A DNA stretch of 33,798 nt from Mycobacterium sp. IS-836 (GTDB lineage: Bacteria > Actinomycetota > Actinomycetes > Mycobacteriales > Mycobacteriaceae): contig NZ_MBEU01000090.1 of NCBI RefSeq assembly GCF_001954275.1, positions 1-33,798 on the forward strand, read 5' to 3'. Position 1 is the stretch's first letter; each line of letters starts with the position of its first letter. The position numbers and the translations under genes were made by a program. The notes under the pieces are model-generated. The model was given only the letters and a program-made list of their open reading frames with translations. It was not told the origin of the DNA and did no database searches. This document shows, in pieces, positions 1 to 7,999 of the stretch.

Positions 1-781
<781 letters not shown>

Positions 782-808
782 TTCGTTACCCGAATATAAA
801 AGTGAGGC

Positions 809-826
809 TAGCCGAACACTTGGCTA
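809..826. promoter_or_regulatory. Inverted repeat upstream of mntH, candidate metal-regulator operator
   Basis: TAGCC and GGCTA form a perfect inverted repeat separated by 8 bases (TAGCC-gaacactt-GGCTA). It lies about 30 bp upstream of the mntH start and just upstream of the TATATT hexamer at 793-798. In mycobacteria mntH is controlled by the manganese regulator MntR, a DtxR-family protein that binds inverted repeats. It matches the IdeR consensus only partly (about 12 of 19 positions by eye), so MntR is more likely than IdeR. The assignment is an inference. Confidence 0.4.
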
Positions 827-843
827 ATTGTTAATGGTGGGCA

Positions 844-1920
844 TCACCCCGGAACGTATAGGCCCCGGCCGGCGATCAGAGGCAGGTCGAGCGTCGTCAC
901 GATGCCGGGCGGCGCGGCCACCACCGCCGGGATCGCGTTGACGACCCGCATCGCGGTGGCGACCAGTCCCGCGTGGTTGTGATCGCCGTTGGGGCTGCTC
1001 AGGCAGATGTCCATTGCGTAGGACGGTTCGCCGGTGACCTCGATGCGGTAGGAACCGCCTTCCTGGGCCGGCTGCGGCCAGTCGGGGCACAAATCCTCCC
1101 GCAATCGGGTGACGTGTTCCACGACGACGACGGGCTCGCCGTTGACCATTCCGAACACCTCGAAGCGCAGCGCGGCGGCGCTGCCTTTGGGAATGTGTCC
1201 CGATGCGATGTCGAAGTCTTCGGGCGCCGGTTCGCGAACGTACTTCTGGGTGACCTCGTCGAGCGAAACGCCCAGGCCCGCAGCCAATTGCCGGATCACC
1301 GATCCCCACGCCAAGCTCAGCACGCCGGGCTGCAGCAGCATGGGGATGTCGTCCATCGGCTTGCCGAATCCCATGACGTCGAACATCACCGCGGCGCTGT
1401 CGTAGGTGGCGTAGTCGACGATCTCCATGCAGCGAATCTGCTGAATGTTCTGACAGGTCCCGGCCAATGCCAATGGCAGCAGATCGTTTGCGAAGCCCGG
1501 GTCGATCCCGTTGACGTACAGGCTCGAATTCCCTTCGCGCGCTGCGTCTTCCAAGGGTTTGATGAGATCCTCGGGAATCACCTGCCACGGGTATTGCAAA
1601 AACACCGGGCCGCTGCCGACGATGTTGATACCGGCCGCCAGGACGCGCCGGTAGTCCTCCAGCGCCTCGGGCAGCCGGTTGTCGGCCAGCGCGTTGTAGA
1701 CCGCACATTGCGGCCCGGTAGCGAGCACCGCGTCCAGATCGGTGCTGGCTAACACGCCGGTCGAATCCGCAAGTCCGGCAAGCTCTGCCGCGTCCTTGCC
1801 CGCCTTGGCATCCGATGAGACCCAGACACCGGTGAGCTCGAACTCGGGGTTGGTGATCAGGGCGCGCAGCGCGTGGATGCCGACGTTGCCGGTGCCCAAT
1901 TGAACGACTGGTATGGCCAT
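844..1920 (-). CDS. Dihydrodipicolinate-reductase-like NAD(P)-dependent dehydrogenase (Rv0926c type)
   Basis: A 358-residue NAD(P)-binding oxidoreductase. The N terminus has a Rossmann nucleotide site (VVQLGTGNVG, residues 5-14), and the rest resembles the dihydrodipicolinate reductase / 2,4-diaminopentanoate dehydrogenase superfamily. Mycobacteria carry several such proteins with unknown substrate. Length and position fit Rv0926c of M. tuberculosis. The start ATG at 1920 is preceded by GAGGAG at good spacing, and only 10 bp separate it from the upstream SDR gene, so the two form an operon. The KstR-type box upstream of the SDR would place this gene under sterol/lipid-responsive control as well. 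No substrate can be read from the sequence. Confidence 0.85.
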   Translation of the reverse strand: MAIPVVQLGTGNVGIHALRALITNPEFELTGVWVSSDAKAGKDAAELAGLADSTGVLASTDLDAVLATGPQCAVYNALADNRLPEALEDYRRVLAAGINIVGSGPVFLQYPWQVIPEDLIKPLEDAAREGNSSLYVNGIDPGFANDLLPLALAGTCQNIQQIRCMEIVDYATYDSAAVMFDVMGFGKPMDDIPMLLQPGVLSLAWGSVIRQLAAGLGVSLDEVTQKYVREPAPEDFDIASGHIPKGSAAALRFEVFGMVNGEPVVVVEHVTRLREDLCPDWPQPAQEGGSYRIEVTGEPSYAMDICLSSPNGDHNHAGLVATAMRVVNAIPAVVAAPPGIVTTLDLPLIAGRGLYVPG

Positions 1921-1930
1921 CAGTGGCTCC

Positions 1931-2722
1931 TCACAGGTCCGGGACGGGAATGTCGAGGTTCGGGAAGGTGAGGCCGCCGTCGACCTCCAGCGTCTTGCCG
2001 GTCAGGAAGCTGCCGGCCGGTGAAGCCAAATACACTGCCGCAGCGGCAATGTCGACGGGATCGCCGAGGCGGCGCATCGGCGTCACCTTCTCCATCGGCT
2101 CGCGCAGCTCGTCGTTGGAGGCCACCACATCCAGCGCGGAGGTCAGAATCGATCCCGGCGCGATGGCGTTGACCCGGATGCGCGGGCACAGGTCCAGCGC
2201 GGCCAGCCGGGTGTAGTGCGACAGCGCCGCCTTGGCGGTGCCGTAGGCGGCGAAGCCACGTCCGGCCAGCCGGCCCATGGTCGAGGTGATGTTGATGATG
2301 CTGCCGCCCCCGGAGTGCTCGAGCATCAACGGCACCGCCGCGACCGTCAGAGCGTGCGCGGTGGCGACGTTGAACGTGAATGCGTCCTTGAGGTCCTTGG
2401 TCGGGGTGGTCAGCAACGTGTTGGGCATCGTCCCGCCGACATTGTTGACGACGATGTCGAGTTTCCCGAACGCCTCGACGGCCTCACCGGCCAGCTGCGC
2501 GGTCGCCTCGGGATGGGCCAGATCGGCGGCCACGGTGTGCGCCCGCCGACCGGTGGCGCGGACCTGTTCTGCGACGGCATCTAGTTGAGATTGCGTTCGC
2601 GAGGCGATGAGGACATCGGCGCCGGCTTCGGCAAAAGCCAGGGCCATGGCCGCGCCGAGGCCACGGCCGCCACCAGTGATGACGGCGACTTTGTCATCGA
2701 GACGGAACCTGTCAAGGATCAT
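1931..2722 (-). CDS. Short-chain dehydrogenase/reductase (Rv0927c type)
   Basis: Classical SDR of 263 residues using NAD(P)(H). Cofactor motif TGGGRGLG is at residues 16-23, NNVGG (variant of NNAG) at 93-97, and the catalytic Ser147, Tyr160 and Lys164 (YGTAK) are all present. The frame stays open upstream to about 3013, but ATG 2722 (Met-Ile-Leu-Asp-Arg-Phe) was chosen because the SDR fold begins there, AGAGAGG precedes it, and it gives the 263-residue length of the M. tuberculosis homologue. The substrate is unknown. It is the first gene of a minus-strand unit with the dehydrogenase at 844-1920, and a KstR-type operator lies about 70 bp upstream, suggesting a role in lipid or sterol breakdown. 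Confidence 0.9.
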   Translation of the reverse strand: MILDRFRLDDKVAVITGGGRGLGAAMALAFAEAGADVLIASRTQSQLDAVAEQVRATGRRAHTVAADLAHPEATAQLAGEAVEAFGKLDIVVNNVGGTMPNTLLTTPTKDLKDAFTFNVATAHALTVAAVPLMLEHSGGGSIINITSTMGRLAGRGFAAYGTAKAALSHYTRLAALDLCPRIRVNAIAPGSILTSALDVVASNDELREPMEKVTPMRRLGDPVDIAAAAVYLASPAGSFLTGKTLEVDGGLTFPNLDIPVPDL

Positions 2723-3040
2723 TGCGGCCTCTCTTTTTGAGTTATCGGATGAGACGGTAGCAAGCCGCGCCGTCTCGGATAGCGGCATTTCTGAAACAGG
2801 TTCTAGTTTGACATACGGGCGCTGTGGGTGTGACGGCGGCCACGTTGACCGTTGGGCGGCCGACGCCGACTGGCTGAAATTCCCGTTACCGGCGGTGCCA
2901 ACGATGACGGCTAGCAAAATTCGCCGAACGTTAACCTTGTTACTGTTAGCTTCATGGCTGCGAGGAAGACAGCAGGTCGGCTGCCCGCGGCTCAGAGGGG
3001 CGGCGATCGACACAACCGTTACTCTTCTGAAGGAACTGAA
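2723..3040. promoter_or_regulatory. Divergent SDR/pstS intergenic region
   Basis: This 318-bp gap separates the minus-strand SDR from pstS. Apart from the KstR-type box it contains a cluster of GTTA-starting units (GTTAACC at 2930, GTTACTG at 2939, GTTAGCT at 2945) in an AT-rich patch about 90-110 bp before the pstS start. This could be the pstS promoter and a phosphate-response (RegX3) site, but the repeat spacing does not match a consensus I can vouch for. A Shine-Dalgarno GAAGGA at 3029-3034 lies 6 bases before the pstS TTG start. I see no RNA gene here. Confidence 0.3.
2792..2805 (-). promoter_or_regulatory. KstR-type operator upstream of SDR
   Basis: The minus strand reads TAGAACCTGTTTCA, which fits the KstR pattern TnnAACnnGTTnnA at every fixed position. 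KstR is the TetR-family repressor of the mycobacterial cholesterol and lipid catabolism regulon. The box lies 70 bp upstream of the SDR start, a normal operator distance. The match is seen directly; binding is inferred. Confidence 0.7.
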
Positions 3041-4153
3041 TTGAAGCCCAATCGATTTGGCGCTGCGCTGAGCATTCTGACCGTCGGCGCGCTGATGTTG
3101 TCGGCGTGCGGCAGTGACAACAATGCCACCGGCGGAAGCTCTACAAGCGGCACGTCATCGGCGAATGTGGCCTGCGGCGGGAAGAAGACGCTGAAGGCCA
3201 GCGGGTCGACGGCTCAGGCCAATGCCATGACCCGCTTCGTCAACGCATTCGAACAGACCTGCCCGGGGCAGACGCTGAACTACACGGCCAATGGCTCGGG
3301 CGCGGGGATCAGCGAATTCAACGGCAATCAAACCGATTTCGGTGGGTCGGACTCACCGCTGGCGCCGGGCGAATACGCCGCCGCGCAGCAGCGCTGCGGC
3401 TCGCCGGCGTGGAACCTGCCGGTGGTGTTCGGCCCGATCGCGATCACCTACAACGTCAAGGGCCTGGCTTCGCTGAGCCTGGACGGGCCGACGGCGGCGA
3501 GGATCTTCAACGGCGCCATCACCAGCTGGAACGATCCCGCGATTGCCGGTCTGAACGCCGGCGTCAACCTGCCCGCCGAGCCGATTCACGTCGTGTTCCG
3601 CAACGACCAGTCCGGGACCACCGACAACTTCCAGAAGTACCTCGATGCCGCGTCCAACGGCGTGTGGGGCAAGGGCGCCGGAAAGACGTTCAACGGCGGT
3701 ATCGGCGAGGGCGCCAAGGGCAACGACGGCACCTCGGCGGCAATCAAGGCCACCGAAGGGTCGATCACCTACAACGAATGGTCCTTCGCCACGGCGCAAA
3801 AACTGAACATGGCGAAGATCGTCACGTCGGCGGGTCCGGATGCGGTAGCCATCAGCACCGACTCGGTCGGCAAGACGATCGCCGGGGCCACGATCAAAGG
3901 TCAGGGCAACGACTTGGTGCTCGACACGCTCTCGTTCTACAAGCCGACGCAGCCCGGCTCCTATCCGATCGTGCTGGCGACCTATGAGATTGTCTGCTCC
4001 AAGTATCCCGACCCCCAGGTCGGTACGGCCGTGAAGGCGTTCCTGCAGAGCACCATCGGCGGCGGACAGAATGGCTTGGGGGACAACGGATATATTCCGA
4101 TCCCGGACGCGTTCAAGTCGCGGTTGTCGGCTTCGGTCAACGCCATCGCGTGA
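3041..4153 (+). CDS. pstS3: Phosphate ABC transporter substrate-binding lipoprotein PstS
   Basis: Periplasmic-face phosphate receptor, anchored as a lipoprotein, that hands phosphate to the PstC/PstA channel. The N terminus is a lipoprotein signal with lipobox LSAC, so Cys23 is the lipidated residue. Phosphate-binding segments are present: KASGSTAQANAM near the mature N terminus, DFGGSD, and the RNDQSGTTDNF loop. The start was set at TTG 3041, because a strong GAAGGA lies 6 bases upstream and it yields 370 residues, the length of M. tuberculosis PstS3; an ATG at 2954 in the same frame would put residues before the signal peptide. The gene leads pstC and pstA with short gaps. Phosphate starvation control through SenX3-RegX3 is known for such operons. 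Confidence 0.95.
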   Translation: MKPNRFGAALSILTVGALMLSACGSDNNATGGSSTSGTSSANVACGGKKTLKASGSTAQANAMTRFVNAFEQTCPGQTLNYTANGSGAGISEFNGNQTDFGGSDSPLAPGEYAAAQQRCGSPAWNLPVVFGPIAITYNVKGLASLSLDGPTAARIFNGAITSWNDPAIAGLNAGVNLPAEPIHVVFRNDQSGTTDNFQKYLDAASNGVWGKGAGKTFNGGIGEGAKGNDGTSAAIKATEGSITYNEWSFATAQKLNMAKIVTSAGPDAVAISTDSVGKTIAGATIKGQGNDLVLDTLSFYKPTQPGSYPIVLATYEIVCSKYPDPQVGTAVKAFLQSTIGGGQNGLGDNGYIPIPDAFKSRLSASVNAIA

Positions 4154-4163
4154 TCGGGGATTG

Positions 4164-5153
4164 ATGGCCCGAGAAACACTTGCCACGCCCCTGGGGGCGA
4201 AACCTGCGCTGGCGGCGATCGATCCGCGGAAGGCGCGGCGCGGCGACCGGCTGTTCCAGTCCGTCGCCGCCGCCGCGGGCTCGACGATCGTCGCCGCGAT
4301 CGCGCTGATCGCGATATTCCTGTTGATTCGTGCCATTCCCTCGCTGCGCGCCAACCACGCGAACTTCTTCACCAGCGCAACCTTCGACACCGTCCACGCG
4401 CAGCACCTGGCGTTCGGTATCCGCGACTTGTTGATGGTCACGGTGCTCAGTTCGGTCTTCGCTCTGGTCTTGGCGGTGCCCATCGCCGTCGGGATCGCGG
4501 TGTTTCTCACCCAATACGCGCCGAAACGGTTGTCGCGTCCGTTCGGGGCGATCGTCGACCTGCTGGCCGCGGTGCCGTCGATCATCTTCGGGTTATGGGG
4601 CATCTTCGTGCTGGCGCCCAAGCTTGAGCCCGTCGCGGCCTATCTCAATCGCAACCTGGGCTGGTTGTTCTTGTTCAAGCACGGCAACGTTTCCCTGGCC
4701 GGCGGCGGCACCATTTTCACGGCCGGCATCGTGCTCTCGGTGATGATCCTGCCGATCGTCAGCTCGGTATCGCGCGAGGTGTTCCGGCAGACGCCACGGA
4801 TCCAGATCGAGGCGGCGCAGGCGCTCGGGGCGACCAAGTGGGAGGTGGTGCGGATGACCGTGCTGCCGTTCGGGCGTAGCGGTGTCATCGCGGCGTCGAT
4901 GCTGGGCCTGGGTCGTGCGCTGGGCGAAACCGTGGCGGTGCTGATCATCTTGCGCTCGGCCGCGCGGCCGGGAAACTGGTCGCTGTTCGACGGTGGTTAC
5001 ACGTTCGCTTCCAAGATCGCCTCGGCCGCATCCGAATTCAGCGAGCCGCTGCCAACCGGTGCCTACATCGCGGCGGGATTCGCGCTGTTCATCCTGACGT
5101 TCGTGGTCAACGCGGCGGCCCGCGCGATCGCCGGCGGGAAGGTCAACGCATGA
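4164..5153 (+). CDS. pstC2: Phosphate ABC transporter permease PstC
   Basis: Integral membrane permease of the Pst high-affinity phosphate importer, 329 residues. About six hydrophobic helices are visible, starting at STIVAAIALIAIFLLI. The ABC permease coupling (EAA) loop is clear as IEAAQALGATKWEVVRMTVLP. The start ATG 4164 lies 10 bp after the pstS stop; the frame runs further upstream but would overlap pstS. The 3' end overlaps pstA by ATGA (5150-5153), implying coupled translation. Closest by memory to PstC2 (Rv0929) of M. tuberculosis. Confidence 0.95.
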   Translation: MARETLATPLGAKPALAAIDPRKARRGDRLFQSVAAAAGSTIVAAIALIAIFLLIRAIPSLRANHANFFTSATFDTVHAQHLAFGIRDLLMVTVLSSVFALVLAVPIAVGIAVFLTQYAPKRLSRPFGAIVDLLAAVPSIIFGLWGIFVLAPKLEPVAAYLNRNLGWLFLFKHGNVSLAGGGTIFTAGIVLSVMILPIVSSVSREVFRQTPRIQIEAAQALGATKWEVVRMTVLPFGRSGVIAASMLGLGRALGETVAVLIILRSAARPGNWSLFDGGYTFASKIASAASEFSEPLPTGAYIAAGFALFILTFVVNAAARAIAGGKVNA

Positions 5154-6052
5154 CCGTGGAGACCCTCAACCGGCCGGTGAAGGCCGTGGTGTTTCGCCCG
5201 CTCAGCGCCAAACGGCGACTCAAAAACTATGCCGCGACAACGTTCTTCCTCGCTTCGTTCGCCATCGCTCTGGTGCCGCTGGTGTGGCTGCTGTCGGTGG
5301 TGATCGCGCGGGGCTGGTACGCGGTAACACGGTCGGGCTGGTGGACCCACTCCCTGCACGGCGTGCAGCCGGAGCAATTCGCCGGAGGCGTCTACCACGC
5401 GCTGTATGGGACGCTGGCGCAGGCCGGGGTGGCGGCCGTGCTTGCCGTGCCGCTCGGCTTGATGACTGCCGTGTTCCTCGTGGAATACAGTTCCGGCTGG
5501 TTGGCGCGGGTGACCACATTCATGGTCGATGTGCTGGCCGGCGTTCCCTCGATCGTGGCGGCGCTGTTCATTTTCAGCCTGTGGATCGCGACCCTGGGAT
5601 TCCCGCAGAGCGCGTTCGCCGTGTCGTTGGCGTTGGTGTTGCTGATGTTGCCGGTTGTGGTGCGTTCCACCGAGGAAATGCTGCGGCTGGTGCCTGACGA
5701 GCTGCGAGAAGCCAGCTATGCGTTGGGTGTCCCCAAGTGGAAAACCATTGTGCGGATTGTCTTTCCGATCGCGATGCCGGGAATTTTGTCCGGCGTCTTG
5801 CTCGCCGTCGCGCGGGTCATCGGCGAAACCGCGCCGGTGCTGGTGCTGGTCGGATACAGCCGCTCCATCAACGTGGACATCTTCAACGGCAACATGGCAT
5901 CGCTACCGCTGTTGATCTACACCGAACTCACCAACCCGCAGCATTCGGGTTACCTGCGAATCTGGGGCGCGGCGTTGACGCTCATCGTCATCGTGGCGGT
6001 TATCAATATCCTGGCCGCGGCGTTCCGCTTCGTCGCAACTCGGCGGCGTTGA
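5150..6052 (+). CDS. pstA1: Phosphate ABC transporter permease PstA
   Basis: Second permease subunit of the Pst importer, 300 residues, partner of PstC in the membrane channel. It has about six membrane segments, the first at TTFFLASFAIALVPLVWLL, and an EAA-type coupling loop REASYALGVPKWKTIVRIVFP. Its ATG sits inside the stop of pstC (ATGA overlap). No ATPase gene pstB follows. The next gene, mku, converges on it with only 4 bp between stops. In M. tuberculosis this permease (PstA1, Rv0930) is followed by pknD and a second pst set including pstB, none of which are here. The ATPase must be supplied from elsewhere, for example by the PhoT-type ATPase known in mycobacteria. Confidence 0.95.
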   Translation: MTVETLNRPVKAVVFRPLSAKRRLKNYAATTFFLASFAIALVPLVWLLSVVIARGWYAVTRSGWWTHSLHGVQPEQFAGGVYHALYGTLAQAGVAAVLAVPLGLMTAVFLVEYSSGWLARVTTFMVDVLAGVPSIVAALFIFSLWIATLGFPQSAFAVSLALVLLMLPVVVRSTEEMLRLVPDELREASYALGVPKWKTIVRIVFPIAMPGILSGVLLAVARVIGETAPVLVLVGYSRSINVDIFNGNMASLPLLIYTELTNPQHSGYLRIWGAALTLIVIVAVINILAAAFRFVATRRR

Positions 6053-6056
6053 GGGT

Positions 6057-7010
6057 TCAGGACTTCGACGCCGCCTTTGAGGGAGCCTTCTTGGCGGTTG
6101 TCTTCTTCGCCGTCGTCTTCTTCGCCGGTGCTTTCTTCGCGGACGTCTTCTTCGCCGACCCCTTCTTGGCGGACGCCTTCTTGGCGGACGCCTTCTTGGC
6201 GGCCCCCTGGCCGTCGCCGGAGCGCGCCTTCACGCTGGCCTCCAGCTTGGCGAGCAGGTCGGAGACGTCTTCGGCCTCGTCCAGGTCCTTGGGCTGCTGC
6301 TCCTCCGTGGTAAACGCTTCGCCGCCTTCGAGTTTCGCCTGGACCAGTTCATGCAGCTGTTCCTGGTAGTCGTCGTGGTAGCGGTCCGGGTTGAACTCCT
6401 CGGCCATCGACTCCACCACCTGCCCCGCCATCTTGAGCTCCGCTGGCTTGACGTCGACCTTCTTGTCCAGCACCGGGAAGTCGGGATCCCGGATCTCGTC
6501 GGGCCACAGCAATGTGTGAATCACCATCACGTCGCGCTTGCCGAAGTCCTTGACGCGCAACGCCGCCAGACGGGTCTTGTTGCGCAGCGTGAAGTGAACG
6601 ATCGCCATCCGATCGGTCTCGGCGAGTGTCTTCGCCAGCAGCACATAGGATTTGGACGACTTCGAATCCGGCTCCAGGAAGTAGCTGCGGTCGAACAGCA
6701 TCGGATCGACATCGCTGGCCGGGACGAACTCCAGCACTTCGATTTCGCGGCTTCGTTCTTCGGGCAAGGTGGAGAGGTCCTCGTCGGTGATGACCACCAT
6801 TTGGCCGTCGTCGGATTCAAATGCGCGCGCTATGTCACGGTATTCCACGACCTCGCCGTCCAGCTCGCACACTCGTTGATACCGGATGCGGCCGTTGTCC
6901 TTTGCGTGCACTTGATGGAACTTGATGTCGTGGTCCTCGGTGGCGCTGTACACCTTGACCGGAACGTTCACCAGCCCGAACGCGATCGAACCCTTCCAGA
7001 TGGAACGCAT
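6057..7010 (-). CDS. mku: Non-homologous end-joining protein Ku, with lysine-rich C-terminal tail
   Basis: Homodimeric DNA-end-binding protein of bacterial NHEJ. It rings double-strand ends and recruits LigD. The protein begins at ATG 7010 with the conserved MRSIWKGSIAFGLVNVPVK, although the frame is open far upstream. Residues 1 to about 255 form the Ku core. Residues 270-317 are a lysine-rich tail with eight AKK units. At 317 residues it is clearly longer than M. tuberculosis Ku (273). The M. smegmatis protein has a comparable PAKK-type tail that affects DNA binding. Upstream, CATACT lies 6 nt before the ATG with no Shine-Dalgarno, suggesting a leaderless transcript. ligD is nearby but separated by two sugar-metabolism genes. 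Confidence 0.96.
   Translation of the reverse strand: MRSIWKGSIAFGLVNVPVKVYSATEDHDIKFHQVHAKDNGRIRYQRVCELDGEVVEYRDIARAFESDDGQMVVITDEDLSTLPEERSREIEVLEFVPASDVDPMLFDRSYFLEPDSKSSKSYVLLAKTLAETDRMAIVHFTLRNKTRLAALRVKDFGKRDVMVIHTLLWPDEIRDPDFPVLDKKVDVKPAELKMAGQVVESMAEEFNPDRYHDDYQEQLHELVQAKLEGGEAFTTEEQQPKDLDEAEDVSDLLAKLEASVKARSGDGQGAAKKASAKKASAKKGSAKKTSAKKAPAKKTTAKKTTAKKAPSKAASKS
6060..6203 (-). repeat. Tandem AKK-coding repeats in the 3' end of mku
   Basis: The last 48 codons of mku hold eight imperfect repeats coding (A/S/P/T)AKK-x-x, seen on the plus strand as repeated ttcttggcgg/ttcttcgccg units about 15-18 bp apart. Such repeats can change copy number by slippage. They encode a histone-H1-like basic tail expected to bind DNA non-specifically. 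Confidence 0.85.
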
Positions 7011-7072
7011 GCAGTCAGTATGCCCATACCACCCGTAGCAAAACAGGGCGGCGGGCCCGCAGCGCGGGATTT

Positions 7073-7999
7073 CTAGCGGGAACGGCCAGGAGGGAAGGGG
7101 GATTGCGCCCGCAGGGCCGCCCTGTCGGGCAAATCGGCGCCGGCCCGTGCGACGGTCAGCGCCGCCGACAGGGTCGCCGCCTCCAGCGCGGCGGTGAGCG
7201 CGTCCAGCCCGATTCGGCCGAGCGCGGCGCGCCGGTCGGCGCCCAACAGGTTCAATTCCCAGAGGGTGTCGAGCAGCCCCACCATGAAGGCATCGCCGGC
7301 GCCAACGGTGTCGACCACCCGAACGGACCGGGCGGCCGCTTGCGCCTGGCCATGGGAACACAACGCCAGCGCACCCCGGTCGCCCATCGTCACCGCGACG
7401 ATCGCGGGTCCGGCCGCCAGCCAGGTCCGGGCGGTCCATTCGGGCTCGTGCTCGGGATCGACCCAGCGCAGGTCGTCCTCACTGGCCTTGACGATGTCGC
7501 TGCGTTCGACCAGATGCACGATCCGTTCGCGCGCCAGGTCCCGGTCCACGATCAATGAAGGACGGACATTTGGGTCGAACGTGACCGTCGCCGACACGCG
7601 ATAGGTGTCGAGCAGCGCCGCGACCGCCAAGCACCCCGGCTCGCGCACGGCGGCGATCGAGCCGGTGTGGACCAACAGCGGCGGCCCGACTTCGGGCGTT
7701 CCGGAAAGCTGCCATTCCAAATCGAACGTGTAGTCGGCCGACCCGTCGTCGGCGATCGTCGCCACCGAGGTCGGCGTCCGGGAAGCCGAGTCGCTTCCCG
7801 AAACAAGGTGTGCGCCTGAGGTTTCGACGTAATCAACGATGCGCCGGCCAGCTTCGTCGTCGCCGATGTGGGTCAGGAAATCGACGTCGCGCCCGAGCCT
7901 GGCCAAGCCGACGGCGACGTTGAGCGGGCTGCCGCCGACATGCTCGGCCCCACCGACGGTGTCGATCAACGCTTCGCCGATCACCAACCCACGAGTCAT
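7073..7999 (-). CDS. PfkB-family carbohydrate kinase, probable fructokinase
   Basis: Cytoplasmic ATP-dependent sugar kinase of the ribokinase/PfkB family, 308 residues. The N terminus has the GE-LIDT start and substrate-binding VGGSPLNVAVGLARLG (residues 21-36). The C-terminal signature DTVGAGDAF (230-238) contains the catalytic Asp236 and anion hole. The frame runs upstream, but ATG 7999 fits the family start and overlaps the stop of the preceding polyol dehydrogenase (ATGA, 7996-7999). That coupling suggests the kinase phosphorylates the ketose made by the dehydrogenase, for example fructose from mannitol. The exact sugar is inferred from context. The pair sits inside the mku-ligD locus, where M. 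tuberculosis has no such genes. Confidence 0.88.
   Translation of the reverse strand: MTRGLVIGEALIDTVGGAEHVGGSPLNVAVGLARLGRDVDFLTHIGDDEAGRRIVDYVETSGAHLVSGSDSASRTPTSVATIADDGSADYTFDLEWQLSGTPEVGPPLLVHTGSIAAVREPGCLAVAALLDTYRVSATVTFDPNVRPSLIVDRDLARERIVHLVERSDIVKASEDDLRWVDPEHEPEWTARTWLAAGPAIVAVTMGDRGALALCSHGQAQAAARSVRVVDTVGAGDAFMVGLLDTLWELNLLGADRRAALGRIGLDALTAALEAATLSAALTVARAGADLPDRAALRAQSPFPPGRSR

Noticed and set aside
801..827. IdeR (iron) box at mntH
   Set aside because: Only about 12 of 19 positions agree with the IdeR consensus. The perfect inverted repeat fits a different DtxR-family site better.
2723..3013. N-terminal extension of the SDR frame
   Set aside because: It would place the KstR box inside the coding region, and the SDR fold starts at the ATG 2722 with a ribosome site.
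7011..7439. N-terminal extension of the mku frame
   Set aside because: The extension is the mirror of the sugar kinase gene. The conserved Ku start MRSIWKGSI is at 7010.
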